A stretch of DNA of 64,000 nt. Origin: Paracoccus aestuarii (GTDB lineage Bacteria > Pseudomonadota > Alphaproteobacteria > Rhodobacterales > Rhodobacteraceae). The DNA is taken from contig NZ_CP067169.1 of the NCBI RefSeq assembly GCF_028553885.1, positions 434,001-498,000 of the forward strand, read 5' to 3'. Below, in pieces: positions 43,257 to 52,720 of the stretch. Within the stretch, counting starts at the first letter, position 1; every line of letters begins with the position of its first letter. The notes under the pieces were generated by a model that saw only the letters and a program-made list of their open reading frames with translations, was not told where the DNA came from and did no database searches. The translations under genes and the position numbers were made by a program.

Positions 43257-44837
43257 ATGACCCAGCCTGTCGAAATCACCTTCACCGAAACCGCGCCGGA
43301 AAAGCTGGTCGATCACAAGGGCCGCGTGGCCTTGGTGCTGACCGCGCCGGACAAGCTGCCGGGCCGCCTGCCGCGCGCGGCGCGCGACGCCGCCACCCGG
43401 GCGCTGGCCTCCAAGGCGGGGCGCGCGCTGAAGCCGGGCCAGGTGCTGGAACTGGCCTTCCCTGCCGGCATGGCCGCCGATGCACTGGTGCTGGTGCATC
43501 TGCCCGCGGGTTCCAGCCAGGCCGAGGCGCGCCGCGCGGGCGCGGCCCTGGGCGCGAAACTGGGCACCGCCCATACGCTGGTCATGGCCGGGCCCAGCAA
43601 GCTGGCGGGCGATCTGGCCTTCGGGCTGGCACTGCGCGGCTATGACTTCGATGCCTACAAGACCAAGCCCGTCGATCCCGATGCCGCGCCGAAATCCGGC
43701 GCCACCATCCCCGAGGCCGAGGCCGCATCCGACGACGCGGTCCTGTCCGACGCCCAGGCCGCCGACCGCGCCGACGCACCCGCCGAACCCATCGGCGACC
43801 GCGCCCGGGTGACGATCATGGTCAAGGACCCCGAATCGCTGGCCCGCCAGGCCCGCGACGCCGCCGCCGTGGCCGAGGGCGTGTTCTTCACCCGCGATCT
43901 GGTGAACGAACCGGCCAATGTCCTGACCACCACCGATTTCGCCGACCGCCTGCTGGCCATGCGCGAACTGGGCCTCGAGGTCGAGGTCCTGGACGAGGAC
44001 GAACTGGCCAAGCTGGGCATGCGCGCCCTGCTGGCCGTGGGCCAAGGCAGCGAATCGCCCTCCAAGGTCGTGGTGATGCGCTGGAACGGCGGCGGGGACG
44101 AGGCGCCCTTGGCGCTGGTCGGCAAGGGTGTCGTCTTCGACACCGGCGGCATCTCGATCAAGCCCGGCGCAGGGATGGAGGAGATGACCATGGACATGGG
44201 CGGCGCGGGCGTCGTCGCGGGCACCATGCGCGCCCTGGCCCTGCGCCGCGCCAAGGCCAATGTCGTGGGCCTGGTGGGCCTGGTGGAAAACATGCCCGAC
44301 GGCCGCGCCTATCGCCCCGGCGACATCCTGAAATCCATGAAGGGCGACACGATCGAGGTCGTGAACACCGACGCCGAGGGCCGCCTGGTCCTGGCCGATG
44401 TCCTCTGGTACGCGCAGGAAACCTATCAGCCGCGCGCCGTCATCGACCTGGCGACCCTGACCGGGGCGGTGATCATCGCGCTCGGCCATGACAATGCGGG
44501 CGTCTTCTCGAATGACGACGCGCTGGCCGACCAGATCCTGGCCGCCGCCCGGACCGAGGGCGAGGGCGCGTGGCGCCTGCCCTTGGGCAAGTCCTATGAC
44601 AGCCTGATCAACTGCCGCCTGGCCGACATGAAGAATACCGGCGGTCGCGCGGCGGGCTCGATCACCGCGGCCCAGTTCCTGGCGCGCTTCATCAAGGACG
44701 GCCAGCCCTGGGCGCATATCGACATCGCGGGGGTGACGCTGCCGCCCTCGGCCACGGACCTGGCGCCCAAGGGCGCGACGGGCTGGGGCGTGATGACGCT
44801 GGACCGCCTGGTCCGCGACCGGTTCGAAGGCCAGTGA
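43257..44837 (+). CDS. pepA: Leucyl aminopeptidase (M17)
   Basis: 526 residues, slightly longer than E. coli PepA (503). The C-terminal catalytic domain has VGKGVVFDTGGISIKPG (metal and active-site Lys), the family signature NTDAEGRLVLADVL, and ADMKNTGGRAAGSITAA. It removes N-terminal residues from peptides using two metal ions in a hexamer. An acidic Ala/Asp-rich linker (~140-180: KPVDPDAAPKSGATIPEAEA and on) between the domains accounts for the extra length. It is divergent from lptF. Confidence 0.95.
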   Translation: MTQPVEITFTETAPEKLVDHKGRVALVLTAPDKLPGRLPRAARDAATRALASKAGRALKPGQVLELAFPAGMAADALVLVHLPAGSSQAEARRAGAALGAKLGTAHTLVMAGPSKLAGDLAFGLALRGYDFDAYKTKPVDPDAAPKSGATIPEAEAASDDAVLSDAQAADRADAPAEPIGDRARVTIMVKDPESLARQARDAAAVAEGVFFTRDLVNEPANVLTTTDFADRLLAMRELGLEVEVLDEDELAKLGMRALLAVGQGSESPSKVVVMRWNGGGDEAPLALVGKGVVFDTGGISIKPGAGMEEMTMDMGGAGVVAGTMRALALRRAKANVVGLVGLVENMPDGRAYRPGDILKSMKGDTIEVVNTDAEGRLVLADVLWYAQETYQPRAVIDLATLTGAVIIALGHDNAGVFSNDDALADQILAAARTEGEGAWRLPLGKSYDSLINCRLADMKNTGGRAAGSITAAQFLARFIKDGQPWAHIDIAGVTLPPSATDLAPKGATGWGVMTLDRLVRDRFEGQ

Positions 44838-44914
44838 TCCCGCGACCCCGCCACCTCCCGTCCCCCCCGACCGGGGGGCGGGACCCCATGGCCGCATCAG
44901 GGCGCTGAGGGCCC

Positions 44915-45364
44915 ATGGTCAAGGCGCTGTTCTACCACCTGACCCGCAGCCCGGCCGAGGATCTCGTGCCGGTGCTGCTGACGCGCGCGCTCTCCGCGGG
45001 CTGGCGGGTGGAACTGCGCGCCCTGTCGCCCGACCTGCTGGACCGCCTGGACGGCCATCTGTGGCAGGGCGATGGCTTCCTGCCGCATGGCCGCGCGGGC
45101 GGGCCGCATGACGCGCGCCAGCCGGTGCTGCTGACCGCCCCCGACCAGCCCGCGTCCAACGCCCCCCAGGCCCTGATGACGCTGGAGGGCGCCCCCCTTG
45201 ACCCCGCCGCGCTGGTGCCCTTGGAACGCTGCTGGATCCTCTTCGACGGCCACGACCCCCAAGCGCTGACCACCGCCCGCACCCAATGGCGCCAGCTTTC
45301 CGACGCCGCCATGACCTGCGAATACTGGTCCGAGGAATCCGGGCGGTGGGAACGCAAGCGCTGA
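44915..45364 (+). CDS. holC: DNA polymerase III chi subunit
   Basis: 149 residues. Chi links the clamp loader to SSB. Family features: YHLTRSPAEDLVPVLLTRAL at the start, LDGHLWQGDGFLPHGRAG in the middle, and the ERCWILFDGHDPQALTTAR segment. It lies 77 bp after pepA on the same strand, the same pepA-holC order seen widely in Proteobacteria. Confidence 0.93.
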   Translation: MVKALFYHLTRSPAEDLVPVLLTRALSAGWRVELRALSPDLLDRLDGHLWQGDGFLPHGRAGGPHDARQPVLLTAPDQPASNAPQALMTLEGAPLDPAALVPLERCWILFDGHDPQALTTARTQWRQLSDAAMTCEYWSEESGRWERKR

Positions 45365-45373
45365 CGCCCGCCC

Positions 45374-45395
45374 CTTCTCCGTTGCCCAAATACCC
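45374..45395 (-). repeat. Intergenic repeat family B, copy 4 (after urtE)
   Basis: On the minus strand GGGTATTTGGGCAACGGAG then AAG, beginning six bases after the urtE stop. It lies in the 37-bp gap between convergent holC and urtE. No G/C hairpin precedes it. Confidence 0.7.
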
Positions 45396-45401
45396 AAAGC
45401 C

Positions 45402-46109
45402 TCACGCCGCCTGATGCCCCGCCAGCCGGGCATGCAGATCACCGCGCGACAGGCGCCCCTTCGGCCCCTGCATGACGGCACGCCCGCGCTCCATCACCAG
45501 GAACGCGTCGCCCAGATCCCATGCGAAGTCGAAGAACTGCTCGACCAGCACGATGGCCATGTCGCCCCGGTCGCGCAGGGCGGCGATGACCCGGCCGATC
45601 TGGGCGATGATATTGGGCTGGATCCCCTCGGTCGGCTCGTCCAGCAGCAGGATGCGCGGTTTGGTGATCAGCGCCCGCGCGATGGCCAGTTGCTGTTGCT
45701 GGCCGCCCGACAGATCGCCGCCGCGACGCCCCGCCATCTCGGCCAGAACCGGAAAGCTGTCATAGATCTCATCGGGAACGCGCCGCTCGGCACGGGGCAG
45801 GCAGGCAAAGCCTGTCTCCAGGTTCTCGCGCACGGTCAGGGTCGGAAAGATCGCCCGCCCCTGCGGGACGTATCCCACCCCCATCCGCGCCATCCGCTGC
45901 GCCGAGACCCGGCCAAGCGCCGTCCCGTCCAGCGCCAGATCGCCGCCGGATCGCGGATGCCGCCCCGCCAGCAGCTGCATCAGCGAGGTCTTGCCCACGC
46001 CGTTATTGCCCATCACGCAGGTCACCGCGCCGGGCCGCGCGGTCAGGTCGATCCCGTGCAGGATCTGGCTGCCGCCGTAATGCAGGGTCAGGCCCTTGGC
46101 CTCCAGCAT
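45402..46109 (-). CDS. urtE: Urea ABC transporter ATP-binding protein UrtE
   Basis: 235 residues, LivF-like. Walker A VMGNNGVGKTSLMQLL (~33), signature DLSGGQQQQLAIARAL (~132), Walker B ILLLDEPTEGIQPNI (~155), H-loop region MAIVLVEQ. The LLDEPTEGIQPNI wording is typical of UrtE. It powers high-affinity urea uptake with UrtD. Three bases separate it from urtD; it is last of urtABCDE. Confidence 0.94.
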   Translation of the reverse strand: MLEAKGLTLHYGGSQILHGIDLTARPGAVTCVMGNNGVGKTSLMQLLAGRHPRSGGDLALDGTALGRVSAQRMARMGVGYVPQGRAIFPTLTVRENLETGFACLPRAERRVPDEIYDSFPVLAEMAGRRGGDLSGGQQQQLAIARALITKPRILLLDEPTEGIQPNIIAQIGRVIAALRDRGDMAIVLVEQFFDFAWDLGDAFLVMERGRAVMQGPKGRLSRGDLHARLAGHQAA

Positions 46110-46112
46110 CGC

Positions 46113-46853
46113 TCACCTCCCCAGATAGACTTCGATCACGTCGGGATTGCGGGTCACATGGTCCAGCGACCCCTCGGCCAGGACCGCGCCCTGATGCAGC
46201 ACCGTCACGCGGCAGTTCAGGCGGCGCACGAAATCCATGTCATGTTCCACCACGACCACCGCCCGCGTCTCGGCCAGCCGGCACAGCAGCGTCGTCGTCA
46301 GCTCGCGTTCGGCCAGGGTCATGCCCGCCGCCGGTTCGTCCACCAGCAGCAGCTGCGGGTCCGAGGCCAGCAGCATCCCGATCTCCAGCCATTGCTTCTG
46401 GCCGTGGCTCAGCTCGCCCGCGCGGCGGGGCAGCGCCTCAGACAGGCCCACCTCGGCCGCCAGTTCCGCCACCCGCGCCGCGCTGGCGGCCGAGGGGCGC
46501 CAGCGCAGCACGTCCAAAGGCCCGCGCGGGGCCTTCAGCGCCATGGTCAGGTTCTCGGCGACGGTCTGATCCTCGAAGACCGTAGGGCGCTGGAACTTGC
46601 GGCCGATGCCCGCGCGGGCGATCTGGGCCTCGTTCATCTTCAGCAGCGACTGCGAATTCGGACCCCACAGGACCTGCCCCTCGTCGGGGCGGGTCTTGCC
46701 GGTGACGATATCCATGAAGGTCGTCTTGCCCGCCCCGTTCGGCCCGATCACCGCGCGCAGTTCCGCCGCGCCGATGGAAAAGGACAGGTTGTTGATCGCG
46801 CGGAACCCGTCGAAGGTCTTGCTGATCCCGCTGACTTCCAGAAGCGCGCTCAT
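46113..46853 (-). CDS. urtD: Urea ABC transporter ATP-binding protein UrtD
   Basis: 246 residues, LivG-like. Walker A VIGPNGAGKTTFMDIV (~38), signature ELSHGQKQWLEIGMLLASDP (~150), Walker B LLLVDEPAAGMTLAE (~170), H-loop VVVEHDMDF. The ELSHGQKQWLEIGM form is typical of UrtD. The ATG at 46853 overlaps the urtC stop by four bases. Confidence 0.94.
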   Translation of the reverse strand: MSALLEVSGISKTFDGFRAINNLSFSIGAAELRAVIGPNGAGKTTFMDIVTGKTRPDEGQVLWGPNSQSLLKMNEAQIARAGIGRKFQRPTVFEDQTVAENLTMALKAPRGPLDVLRWRPSAASAARVAELAAEVGLSEALPRRAGELSHGQKQWLEIGMLLASDPQLLLVDEPAAGMTLAERELTTTLLCRLAETRAVVVVEHDMDFVRRLNCRVTVLHQGAVLAEGSLDHVTRNPDVIEVYLGR

Positions 46854-48025
46854 GCCCGGCCCCCCTTGCGCGGCATCAGGTCCACCACCCCCGCGATGCC
46901 GCGCGGCGCAAACAGCGTGACCAGCACGAAGGTCACCCCAAGCGCGACCTGCCACCAATCGACCCAGTTGATGACATAGCCCGGCAGGGTGATGGATGGC
47001 GCCCGCCCGCCGGTGAACCAGCTGGACAGAAGCGACACGATCACCGCCCCGATCACCGCACCATAGAGCCTGCCGCGCCCGCCGATCGCCACCCAGACCG
47101 CCAGATAGATCGAGGCGATGGGCATCATTTCCGCGGGGTTGATGATCCCCGCCTGCGGATAATACAGCGCCCCCGCCAAGGCAGTCATCATCGCGGCGAT
47201 GGTGAAGACGACCAGCTTGAACCCCTCGACCGGGTAGCCCAGGAACCGCACCCGCGTCTCGTCGTCGCGGATGGCGCGCACGACGCTGCCGAACTTGCCG
47301 CTGACCAGCCAGGCGGCCAGCGCGTAGCCCAGGGCCAGCGCCAAGGCCGATCCCCAGAGGAACCAGACCGACAGCACGGCCTGGCCGCGATCCTCCAGGC
47401 CGGGGATGTTCTGCAGGCCCGACAGCCCGTTATTGCCGCGAAACCCGCTGTCGTTCTGAAAGAGCCACAGCGCGAGCGCCAGCGTCATCGCCTGCGTCAG
47501 GATCGACAGATAGACGCCGTTCACGCGCGAGCGGAAGGCCAGCCAGCCGAAGACCAACGCCAGAAGGCCCGGCACCGCCAGCACCAGGATCAGCTGCAGG
47601 GTCAGCGAATGGGCGAAGCTCCAGACCAGCGGCAGGTCCGACGATCCGACCACGCCGAAGATCTGGTTGGTGACCGCGTCCTGCAATTCCTGCGCGGTGG
47701 CGGGGATGGGCTGCTGGGCCAGCTGGGCCGCGACGATGGTCTCGGTCCGGGCATACATCAGCCATTGCCCGATCATGTAGCCGCCAAGCCCGAAGAAGGC
47801 CATCTGGCCAAGCGACAGGATGCCCAGATAGCCCCAGACCAGATCCATCGCCACCGCCGCCAGCGCCAGGCACAGGGTCTTGCCCAGAAGCTTGATCATC
47901 GAGACCGGGATCGCGCCCGATCCATAGGCTGCGCTGCCCGCGGTGACGGCGGCGGTGAAGACCGCCAGCACCGCCAGCACGACCAGCACCGAGGGGTGGC
48001 GCAGCACGAAGGGGGTTCGGGTCAT
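46850..48025 (-). CDS. urtC: Urea ABC transporter permease UrtC
   Basis: 391 residues, LivM-like inner-membrane permease with about ten helices. Segments include LVWGYLGILSLGQMAFFGLGG (family motif, ~65), NGVYLSILTQAMTLAL, NDSGFRGNNGLSGL and the EAA-type loop GRGRLYGAVIGAV. It pairs with UrtB to form the urea channel. It lies three bases after urtB and overlaps urtD. Confidence 0.94.
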   Translation of the reverse strand: MTRTPFVLRHPSVLVVLAVLAVFTAAVTAGSAAYGSGAIPVSMIKLLGKTLCLALAAVAMDLVWGYLGILSLGQMAFFGLGGYMIGQWLMYARTETIVAAQLAQQPIPATAQELQDAVTNQIFGVVGSSDLPLVWSFAHSLTLQLILVLAVPGLLALVFGWLAFRSRVNGVYLSILTQAMTLALALWLFQNDSGFRGNNGLSGLQNIPGLEDRGQAVLSVWFLWGSALALALGYALAAWLVSGKFGSVVRAIRDDETRVRFLGYPVEGFKLVVFTIAAMMTALAGALYYPQAGIINPAEMMPIASIYLAVWVAIGGRGRLYGAVIGAVIVSLLSSWFTGGRAPSITLPGYVINWVDWWQVALGVTFVLVTLFAPRGIAGVVDLMPRKGGRA

Positions 48026-48028
48026 GGC

Positions 48029-49951
48029 TCAGGCCTCCGCCGCGCGGCCCTTTTGCGGGATGATCCCGCGCGGCCGGAACTGGATGAAGATGATGATGAA
48101 GAGGATCATGAAGGTCTGCGCCGCCAGCGTGTTCGAGGGGTTCAGCGATTCGATGATCTTGGACAGCCCGCCGATCAGCGTGGCCCCCGCCAGCGTGCCC
48201 CAGATATTGCCGACGCCGCCCACGACCACGGTCATGAAGCTTTGCACGATATATTGCTGGCCCAGTTCCGACGTAACCTGCGCGAAGAGCCCGATGGCCA
48301 CCCCCGCGATCCCCGCGATGCCGGAGCCGAGACCGAAGGTCATCATGGCGATCCGGTCGGGGTTGATGCCCATGCTGGCCGCCATGCCGGGGTTCTGGGT
48401 GACCGCCCGGACCTCCAGCCCCAAGCGCGTGCGCTTCATGATGAACAGGAACAGCGCCAGGAACATCAGCGCCAGCACGAAGATCGCCACCCGGATCGAG
48501 CTGATGCCGATCACGTCGTTGATGGTGATCGACCCCTCCAGCCAGGCGGGGGCGGTCAGGGGGCGGGCTTGGGTGCCGAAGACGTTCTTGGCCAGCTGCT
48601 GCAGCGCGATGGAGACGCCGAAGGTCGCCAGCAGCGTCTCCAGCGGGCGATGCGCCAGATGCCGGATCACCAGGCGGTAGAGGACCACCCCCGCCAGCGC
48701 CGTCACCGCGAAGGCCAGGGGCAGCGCCACGATCAGCGACAGGGTGCGGTCGGCAATGATCGTCTGGACGGTATAGGCGGTATAGGCGCCCATCATGATG
48801 AATTCGCCATGCGCCATGTTGATGACCCGCATGACGCCGAAGGTGATGGCCAGCCCGATCGCCGCCAGGAAATAGATCGAGGCGAGCGACAGCGCGTCCA
48901 GCCCCAGATCGATCCCCTGCATCGCGGCCAGCCGCACCTGGGCGCGGGTCTGCGCGGCCTGGGCGGCCTCGGTCACCGTTGGGTCGGCTTCGGCATAAAG
49001 GTCGAAGAAGCGGTGCGCGTCCAGCGCCGCGTCGATCTCCGCCGTGGTGGCGGCGGGGGGGACGGTGCCTGCGGCCTCCAGCGCCTCATAGGCGCGGTCG
49101 CGCTGCGCGGGGTCCGACAGCAGGGGCACGGGGATGCCGCCCACGCGGCCATCCACGATGTTGGCGGCAAGGCGCGTGCGCTGTTCGGCGGGCGTCAGGG
49201 CGGGGTCCAGCGCGCCAGCATCGACCAACATGGCGATGGCGGCCTGGCGCGGCAGGGCGTCGCTGCCGGGGCTCAGTTCGCGCGCGACATTGCCCGTGGG
49301 TTCGTCCTGCGTCACCACGCGGCGCGTGGCCAGCAGCGGGTTCAGCGCGGCGCGGAAATCGAGGCCCACATCGCCCGCCAGCCCTTGGATCGCGGCCACG
49401 CGGGCGGCGCCGTCGGGGTCGTGCTGGATGGTCAGCAGACGCTCCAGCCGCGCCTTGCGGGCGGCGAGCGCGGGGTCGGGATCGTCCAGCGCGGCGCGCA
49501 GTGCCTCCAGCCCCGCGGCATCGGCGCCCCGCGACAGGCTGTCCAGCGCGGCCGCGCGCCGGGCGGGCGAGGGGTCGGACAGCGCGCCCGCGGCCAGCGC
49601 CGCCTCGATGACGCCGCGAACGCCAGCATTGGGGCGCAGCGTGCGCGGCGCGGGCGTGATGGGCGTGCCCGTCACCGCATCGGTGGCCGTGTCGCCATCC
49701 ACGATGGCCGCGCGCCCGTCATCGGTCAGCCCCAGCCTGCGATCGGCCCAGGCCTGCAAGAGCGCCAGCCCCTCGGGGCCGGTGGCGGCGATTTCGGCCA
49801 CCAGCGGCTCGACCGTGCGGCGCGAGGGCTGTTCGATCTGGTCCAGGTTCCCGGCGATGACGGCGTCCAGCGCGGGATTGGCGGTGGCGGCCAGCGGCAA
49901 CAGCGCCAGCAGCGCCGCCAGAAGCGGGGCGATCAGGAAGGGCACGCGCAT
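48029..49951 (-). CDS. urtB: Urea ABC transporter permease UrtB with periplasmic N-terminal domain
   Basis: 640 residues. Signal-like start MRVPFLIAPLLAALLALLPL ending ATANP, then about 320 residues of helical, HEAT-like periplasmic sequence, then a LivH-like permease (MQGIDLGLDALSLASIYFLA, FGVMRVINMAHGEFIMMGAY, GLGSGIAGIAGVAIGLFAQV, FMTVVVGGVGNIWGTLAGA). The long periplasmic extension is normal for UrtB and absent from LivH. I use the ATG at 49951 behind AAAGGAT; a TTG four codons upstream is also open. A G/C hairpin separates it from urtA. Confidence 0.93.
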   Translation of the reverse strand: MRVPFLIAPLLAALLALLPLAATANPALDAVIAGNLDQIEQPSRRTVEPLVAEIAATGPEGLALLQAWADRRLGLTDDGRAAIVDGDTATDAVTGTPITPAPRTLRPNAGVRGVIEAALAAGALSDPSPARRAAALDSLSRGADAAGLEALRAALDDPDPALAARKARLERLLTIQHDPDGAARVAAIQGLAGDVGLDFRAALNPLLATRRVVTQDEPTGNVARELSPGSDALPRQAAIAMLVDAGALDPALTPAEQRTRLAANIVDGRVGGIPVPLLSDPAQRDRAYEALEAAGTVPPAATTAEIDAALDAHRFFDLYAEADPTVTEAAQAAQTRAQVRLAAMQGIDLGLDALSLASIYFLAAIGLAITFGVMRVINMAHGEFIMMGAYTAYTVQTIIADRTLSLIVALPLAFAVTALAGVVLYRLVIRHLAHRPLETLLATFGVSIALQQLAKNVFGTQARPLTAPAWLEGSITINDVIGISSIRVAIFVLALMFLALFLFIMKRTRLGLEVRAVTQNPGMAASMGINPDRIAMMTFGLGSGIAGIAGVAIGLFAQVTSELGQQYIVQSFMTVVVGGVGNIWGTLAGATLIGGLSKIIESLNPSNTLAAQTFMILFIIIFIQFRPRGIIPQKGRAAEA

Positions 49952-49961
49952 ATCCTTTGGC

Positions 49962-49991
49962 AAAAGAGGCCGGGCGCGGTCACGCCCGGCC
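49962..49991 (-). terminator. Hairpin between urtA and urtB (attenuator or mRNA stabiliser)
   Basis: A 9-bp stem GGCCGGGCG/CGCCCGGCC (49968-49976 with 49983-49991, 6-base loop), followed on the minus strand by TCTTTTG. It begins nine bases after the urtA stop and ends just before urtB. Such intra-operon hairpins commonly keep the periplasmic-binding-protein message more abundant than the permease message. Confidence 0.7.
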
Positions 49992-49999
49992 TTTGGCGA

Positions 50000-51280
50000 T
50001 CAATAGTTCGACTGGACCTGCACGCAGCTGTCCGTCTCGGTGTTCCACATGCCGCAGCCCTTGCCCGGCCAGTCGGCCTCCAGCACCGCCGATTCGGGCA
50101 GATGGTCGGTCCAGGCGTCGCCGGGGACAGGCTCGGTCTGGCTGACGATGTCGAACTGGCCGTCGGCGCGGATCTCGCCGATCAGGACGGGCTTGGTGAT
50201 GTGGTGGTTCGGCAGGACCGTCGCGGTGCCCCCGGTCAGGTTCGGCACCTCGATGCCCACGATGGCGTCGAGGACCGGGTCCACATCGGTGGTGCCCGCC
50301 GCCTCGACGGCCGCGACCCATGCGGAAAAGCCGATCATCGTGGCCTCCATCGGGTCGTTCGTCACCCGGTCCGGGCCCATGAAGTCCTGCCAGGCGGCGA
50401 TGAATTCCTCGTTCTCGGGCGTCTCGGCCGACTGGAAGTAGTTCCAGGCCGCCAGATGCCCCTCCAAGTTCGCGGTATCCAGGCCCGACAGCTCCTCCTC
50501 GCCGACCGAGAAGGCCATCACGGGAATGTCGTCGGAGGAGATCCCCGCCGCCGCCAGCTCCTTGTAGAAGCCCACATTCGCGTCGCCGTTGATGGTGGAG
50601 ACGACGCCCACCTTCTTGCCGCCCGCGCCAAGCGCGACCACGTCGGACACGATCCGCGACCAGTCGGAATGGCCGAAGGGGGTATAGTTGACGAAGATAT
50701 CCTCGTCCGCCACGCCATTCGCCTTCAGATAGGCGTCGAGGATGTTGTTCGTCGTGCGCGGATAGACATAGTCCGTCCCCAGCAGCGCCCAGGATTCGAC
50801 ACCCAGCTCCTCCATCATGTAATCGACGGCCGGGATGGCCTGCTGGTTCGGCGCGGCGCCGGTATAGATGACGTTCTTCGAGGATTCCTCGCCCTCATAC
50901 TGCACCGGATAGAACATCAGGCCGTTCAGTTCCTCCAGCACGGGCAGCACGGCCTTGCGGCTGACGCTGGTCCAGCAGCCGAAGATCACGTCGACCTCGC
51001 TGACGGTCAGCAGCTCGCGGGCGCGTTCGGCGAACATCGGCCAGTCGGAGGCCGGATCGACGACCACCGCCTCCAGCGGGCGGCCCAGCACGCCGCCCTT
51101 GGCGTTCTGCTGTTCGACCATCATCAGGACGGTGTCCTTCAGCGTGGTTTCCGAAATCGCCATCGTGCCCGACAGCGAATGCAGAACGCCGATCTTGATT
51201 GGCTCGCCGTCCTGCGCATGGGCCATCGTGGCCAGCGTCAGCGCGCTGGTCGCCATCAGAATGCCGGTCAGTTTCTTCAT
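50000..51280 (-). CDS. urtA: Urea ABC transporter substrate-binding protein UrtA
   Basis: 426 residues. Signal peptide MKKLTGILMATSALTLATMA ending HAQD, then a two-lobe periplasmic-binding fold: IGVLHSLSGTMAISETTLKD, VIFGCWTSVSRKAVLPVLEE, NGLMFYPVQYEGEESS. These segments are diagnostic for UrtA/FmdD amide-urea receptors. The ATG at 51280 is chosen for the signal peptide; the open frame upstream lacks one. The gene is 184 bp downstream of ureG on the same strand, so uptake and hydrolysis are encoded side by side. Confidence 0.95.
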   Translation of the reverse strand: MKKLTGILMATSALTLATMAHAQDGEPIKIGVLHSLSGTMAISETTLKDTVLMMVEQQNAKGGVLGRPLEAVVVDPASDWPMFAERARELLTVSEVDVIFGCWTSVSRKAVLPVLEELNGLMFYPVQYEGEESSKNVIYTGAAPNQQAIPAVDYMMEELGVESWALLGTDYVYPRTTNNILDAYLKANGVADEDIFVNYTPFGHSDWSRIVSDVVALGAGGKKVGVVSTINGDANVGFYKELAAAGISSDDIPVMAFSVGEEELSGLDTANLEGHLAAWNYFQSAETPENEEFIAAWQDFMGPDRVTNDPMEATMIGFSAWVAAVEAAGTTDVDPVLDAIVGIEVPNLTGGTATVLPNHHITKPVLIGEIRADGQFDIVSQTEPVPGDAWTDHLPESAVLEADWPGKGCGMWNTETDSCVQVQSNY

Positions 51281-51368
51281 GGGGTCCCCGTTTCCCTGCG
51301 CCCCGCGCGGGGGCCATTCATCCCTGACGGAAGGCTCGTCGCGGCCTTCGCAGGTGCAGAAAGAGCGG

Positions 51369-51400
51369 GATTTCGGGCAGTTGGCGAGGATTCGGGCAGG
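51369..51400. repeat. Short direct repeat upstream of urtA
   Basis: GGATTTCGGGCAG (51369-51381) and GGATTCGGGCAG (51389-51400) recur 20 bp apart in the 184-bp ureG-urtA gap, about 90-120 bp upstream of the urtA ATG. Possible regulator site; the rest of the gap shows no gene and no clear sigma-54 promoter. Confidence 0.35.
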
Positions 51401-51464
51401 GTTGCGCGCGCCGGTTCCGCCAATGGCGCGCAAGCAGGCACCTGCCGGGGCAGATGCCTGCGGC

Positions 51465-52082
51465 TTAGGCGGGGGTCAGGCCGCCTTGCTCGATCAGGAA
51501 ATCGACGATCTGGTCCACGCCCGCGCCATGGCGCAGCTGCGCCATGACCACCGGCCGCGTCCCGCGCGAGGCACGCGCATCGGATTCGAGCAGCGCCGCG
51601 TCCACGCCCACATGCGGCGCGAGGTCGGTCTTGTTGACCACCAGCAGGTCAGAGCGCGCAAGGCCGGGCCCGCGCTTGCGCGGGATGTCCTGACCCGCAG
51701 CCGTGTCGATCACATAGATCGTCAGGTCCGCCAGTTCCGGGCTGAAGGTCGCGGCCAGGTTGTCGCCCCCCGATTCGATCAGCACCAGATCCAGGTCCGG
51801 GAAGGCCGCGTTCAGGTCGGCGATGGCGGCCAGGTTGATGCTGGCATCCTCGCGGATGGCGGTATGGGGGCAGCCGCCCGTTTCCACCCCCCTGATGCGC
51901 TCGGCGGGCAGGACCTGGGCGCGCATCAGCGCCTCGGCATCCTCGCGGGTATAGATGTCGTTGGTGATCACCGCCATGGACAGGCGCGGGGCCAGGGCGC
52001 GGGCGATCTGTTCGGTCAGGGTCGTCTTGCCGGCGCCGACGGGGCCGCCGATGCCGACGCGGAGGGGGCCGTTATGGCTCAT
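51465..52082 (-). CDS. ureG: Urease accessory GTPase UreG
   Basis: 205 residues, SIMIBI-class GTPase delivering nickel to urease. P-loop [18 protein letters not shown] (~10), the nickel-binding CPH motif in [17 protein letters not shown] (~72), [17 protein letters not shown], and the guanine-specific NKTDLA. The ATG at 52082 overlaps the ureF stop by four bases. Confidence 0.97.
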   Translation of the reverse strand: MSHNGPLRVGIGGPVGAGKTTLTEQIARALAPRLSMAVITNDIYTREDAEALMRAQVLPAERIRGVETGGCPHTAIREDASINLAAIADLNAAFPDLDLVLIESGGDNLAATFSPELADLTIYVIDTAAGQDIPRKRGPGLARSDLLVVNKTDLAPHVGVDAALLESDARASRGTRPVVMAQLRHGAGVDQIVDFLIEQGGLTPA

Positions 52083-52720
52083 GATCGGAAGATCCTCGTG
52101 GTCATTGTTTCGTGGCGCATGGCGGCAATGTCGGCGCCCCAGGTGGCGCTGGCAAGGGCGTCGATGCCGGCCCCGGCCGCGCGGTCTGCGGTGGCCAGGA
52201 TGGGCGCGCGCATCGCGGCCAGCAGGCGCTGGCCCTCGACCGGGCCGAGCGGCAGGAACCGCACCGCCGCGCCGATCAGCCCGGCGGCCTGGGCCTGCAG
52301 GAAGGCCGCGATGATCTCGGGCGCGGGCAGGGGCAGGGCGGCGCAGGCCCGGCCCACCGCGACGGGCAGGGCGGCGGGCGGCTGGTCGGTCCCGGTCAGG
52401 GCCGCGACATTGGCGGCGAAGGCCGTTCCCTGTTCGACCGTCTCGGTCAGGCGCTGGCTGGTCAGGCAGGCCGCGCGGGCCAGATCGTCCAGAGCCGCCC
52501 GGTCCGCATCCGTCCGCAGCGCCAGCGACAGCAGCACCGCATCGGTCCAGCCCGATCCGCGATGCAGCCAATCCTCCAGCCAAGGGGCCAGCCCGGCGCG
52601 ATCCGCCAGCCCTTGATCCATCGCCCATTCCAGCCCCTGAGACCAAGCGAAACCGCCCACCGGAAAGGCGGGCGACATCATCTGCTGCAGGCTCAGCCGG
52701 GCGGCGTCAGGCGTGGTCAT
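52079..52720 (-). CDS. ureF: Urease accessory protein UreF
   Basis: 213 residues, all-helical. [24 protein letters not shown] near the N-terminus is the family signature (SPxxPVGxFxxSxGLE). UreF joins UreD and UreG in the nickel-loading complex and governs UreG GTPase activity. I use the ATG at 52720, inside the last codons of ureE (14-bp overlap); the open frame upstream is only the antisense-phase reading of the ureE His tract. Confidence 0.94.
   Translation of the reverse strand: MTTPDAARLSLQQMMSPAFPVGGFAWSQGLEWAMDQGLADRAGLAPWLEDWLHRGSGWTDAVLLSLALRTDADRAALDDLARAACLTSQRLTETVEQGTAFAANVAALTGTDQPPAALPVAVGRACAALPLPAPEIIAAFLQAQAAGLIGAAVRFLPLGPVEGQRLLAAMRAPILATADRAAGAGIDALASATWGADIAAMRHETMTTRIFRS

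Noticed and set aside
47609..51547. A 1312-codon open frame on the plus strand across the urea transporter genes
   Set aside because: It is antisense to urtA, urtB and part of urtC, its translation is His/Gln/Gly/Arg-rich without domains, and long stop-free antisense frames are expected at this G+C. The minus-strand genes have clear family motifs.
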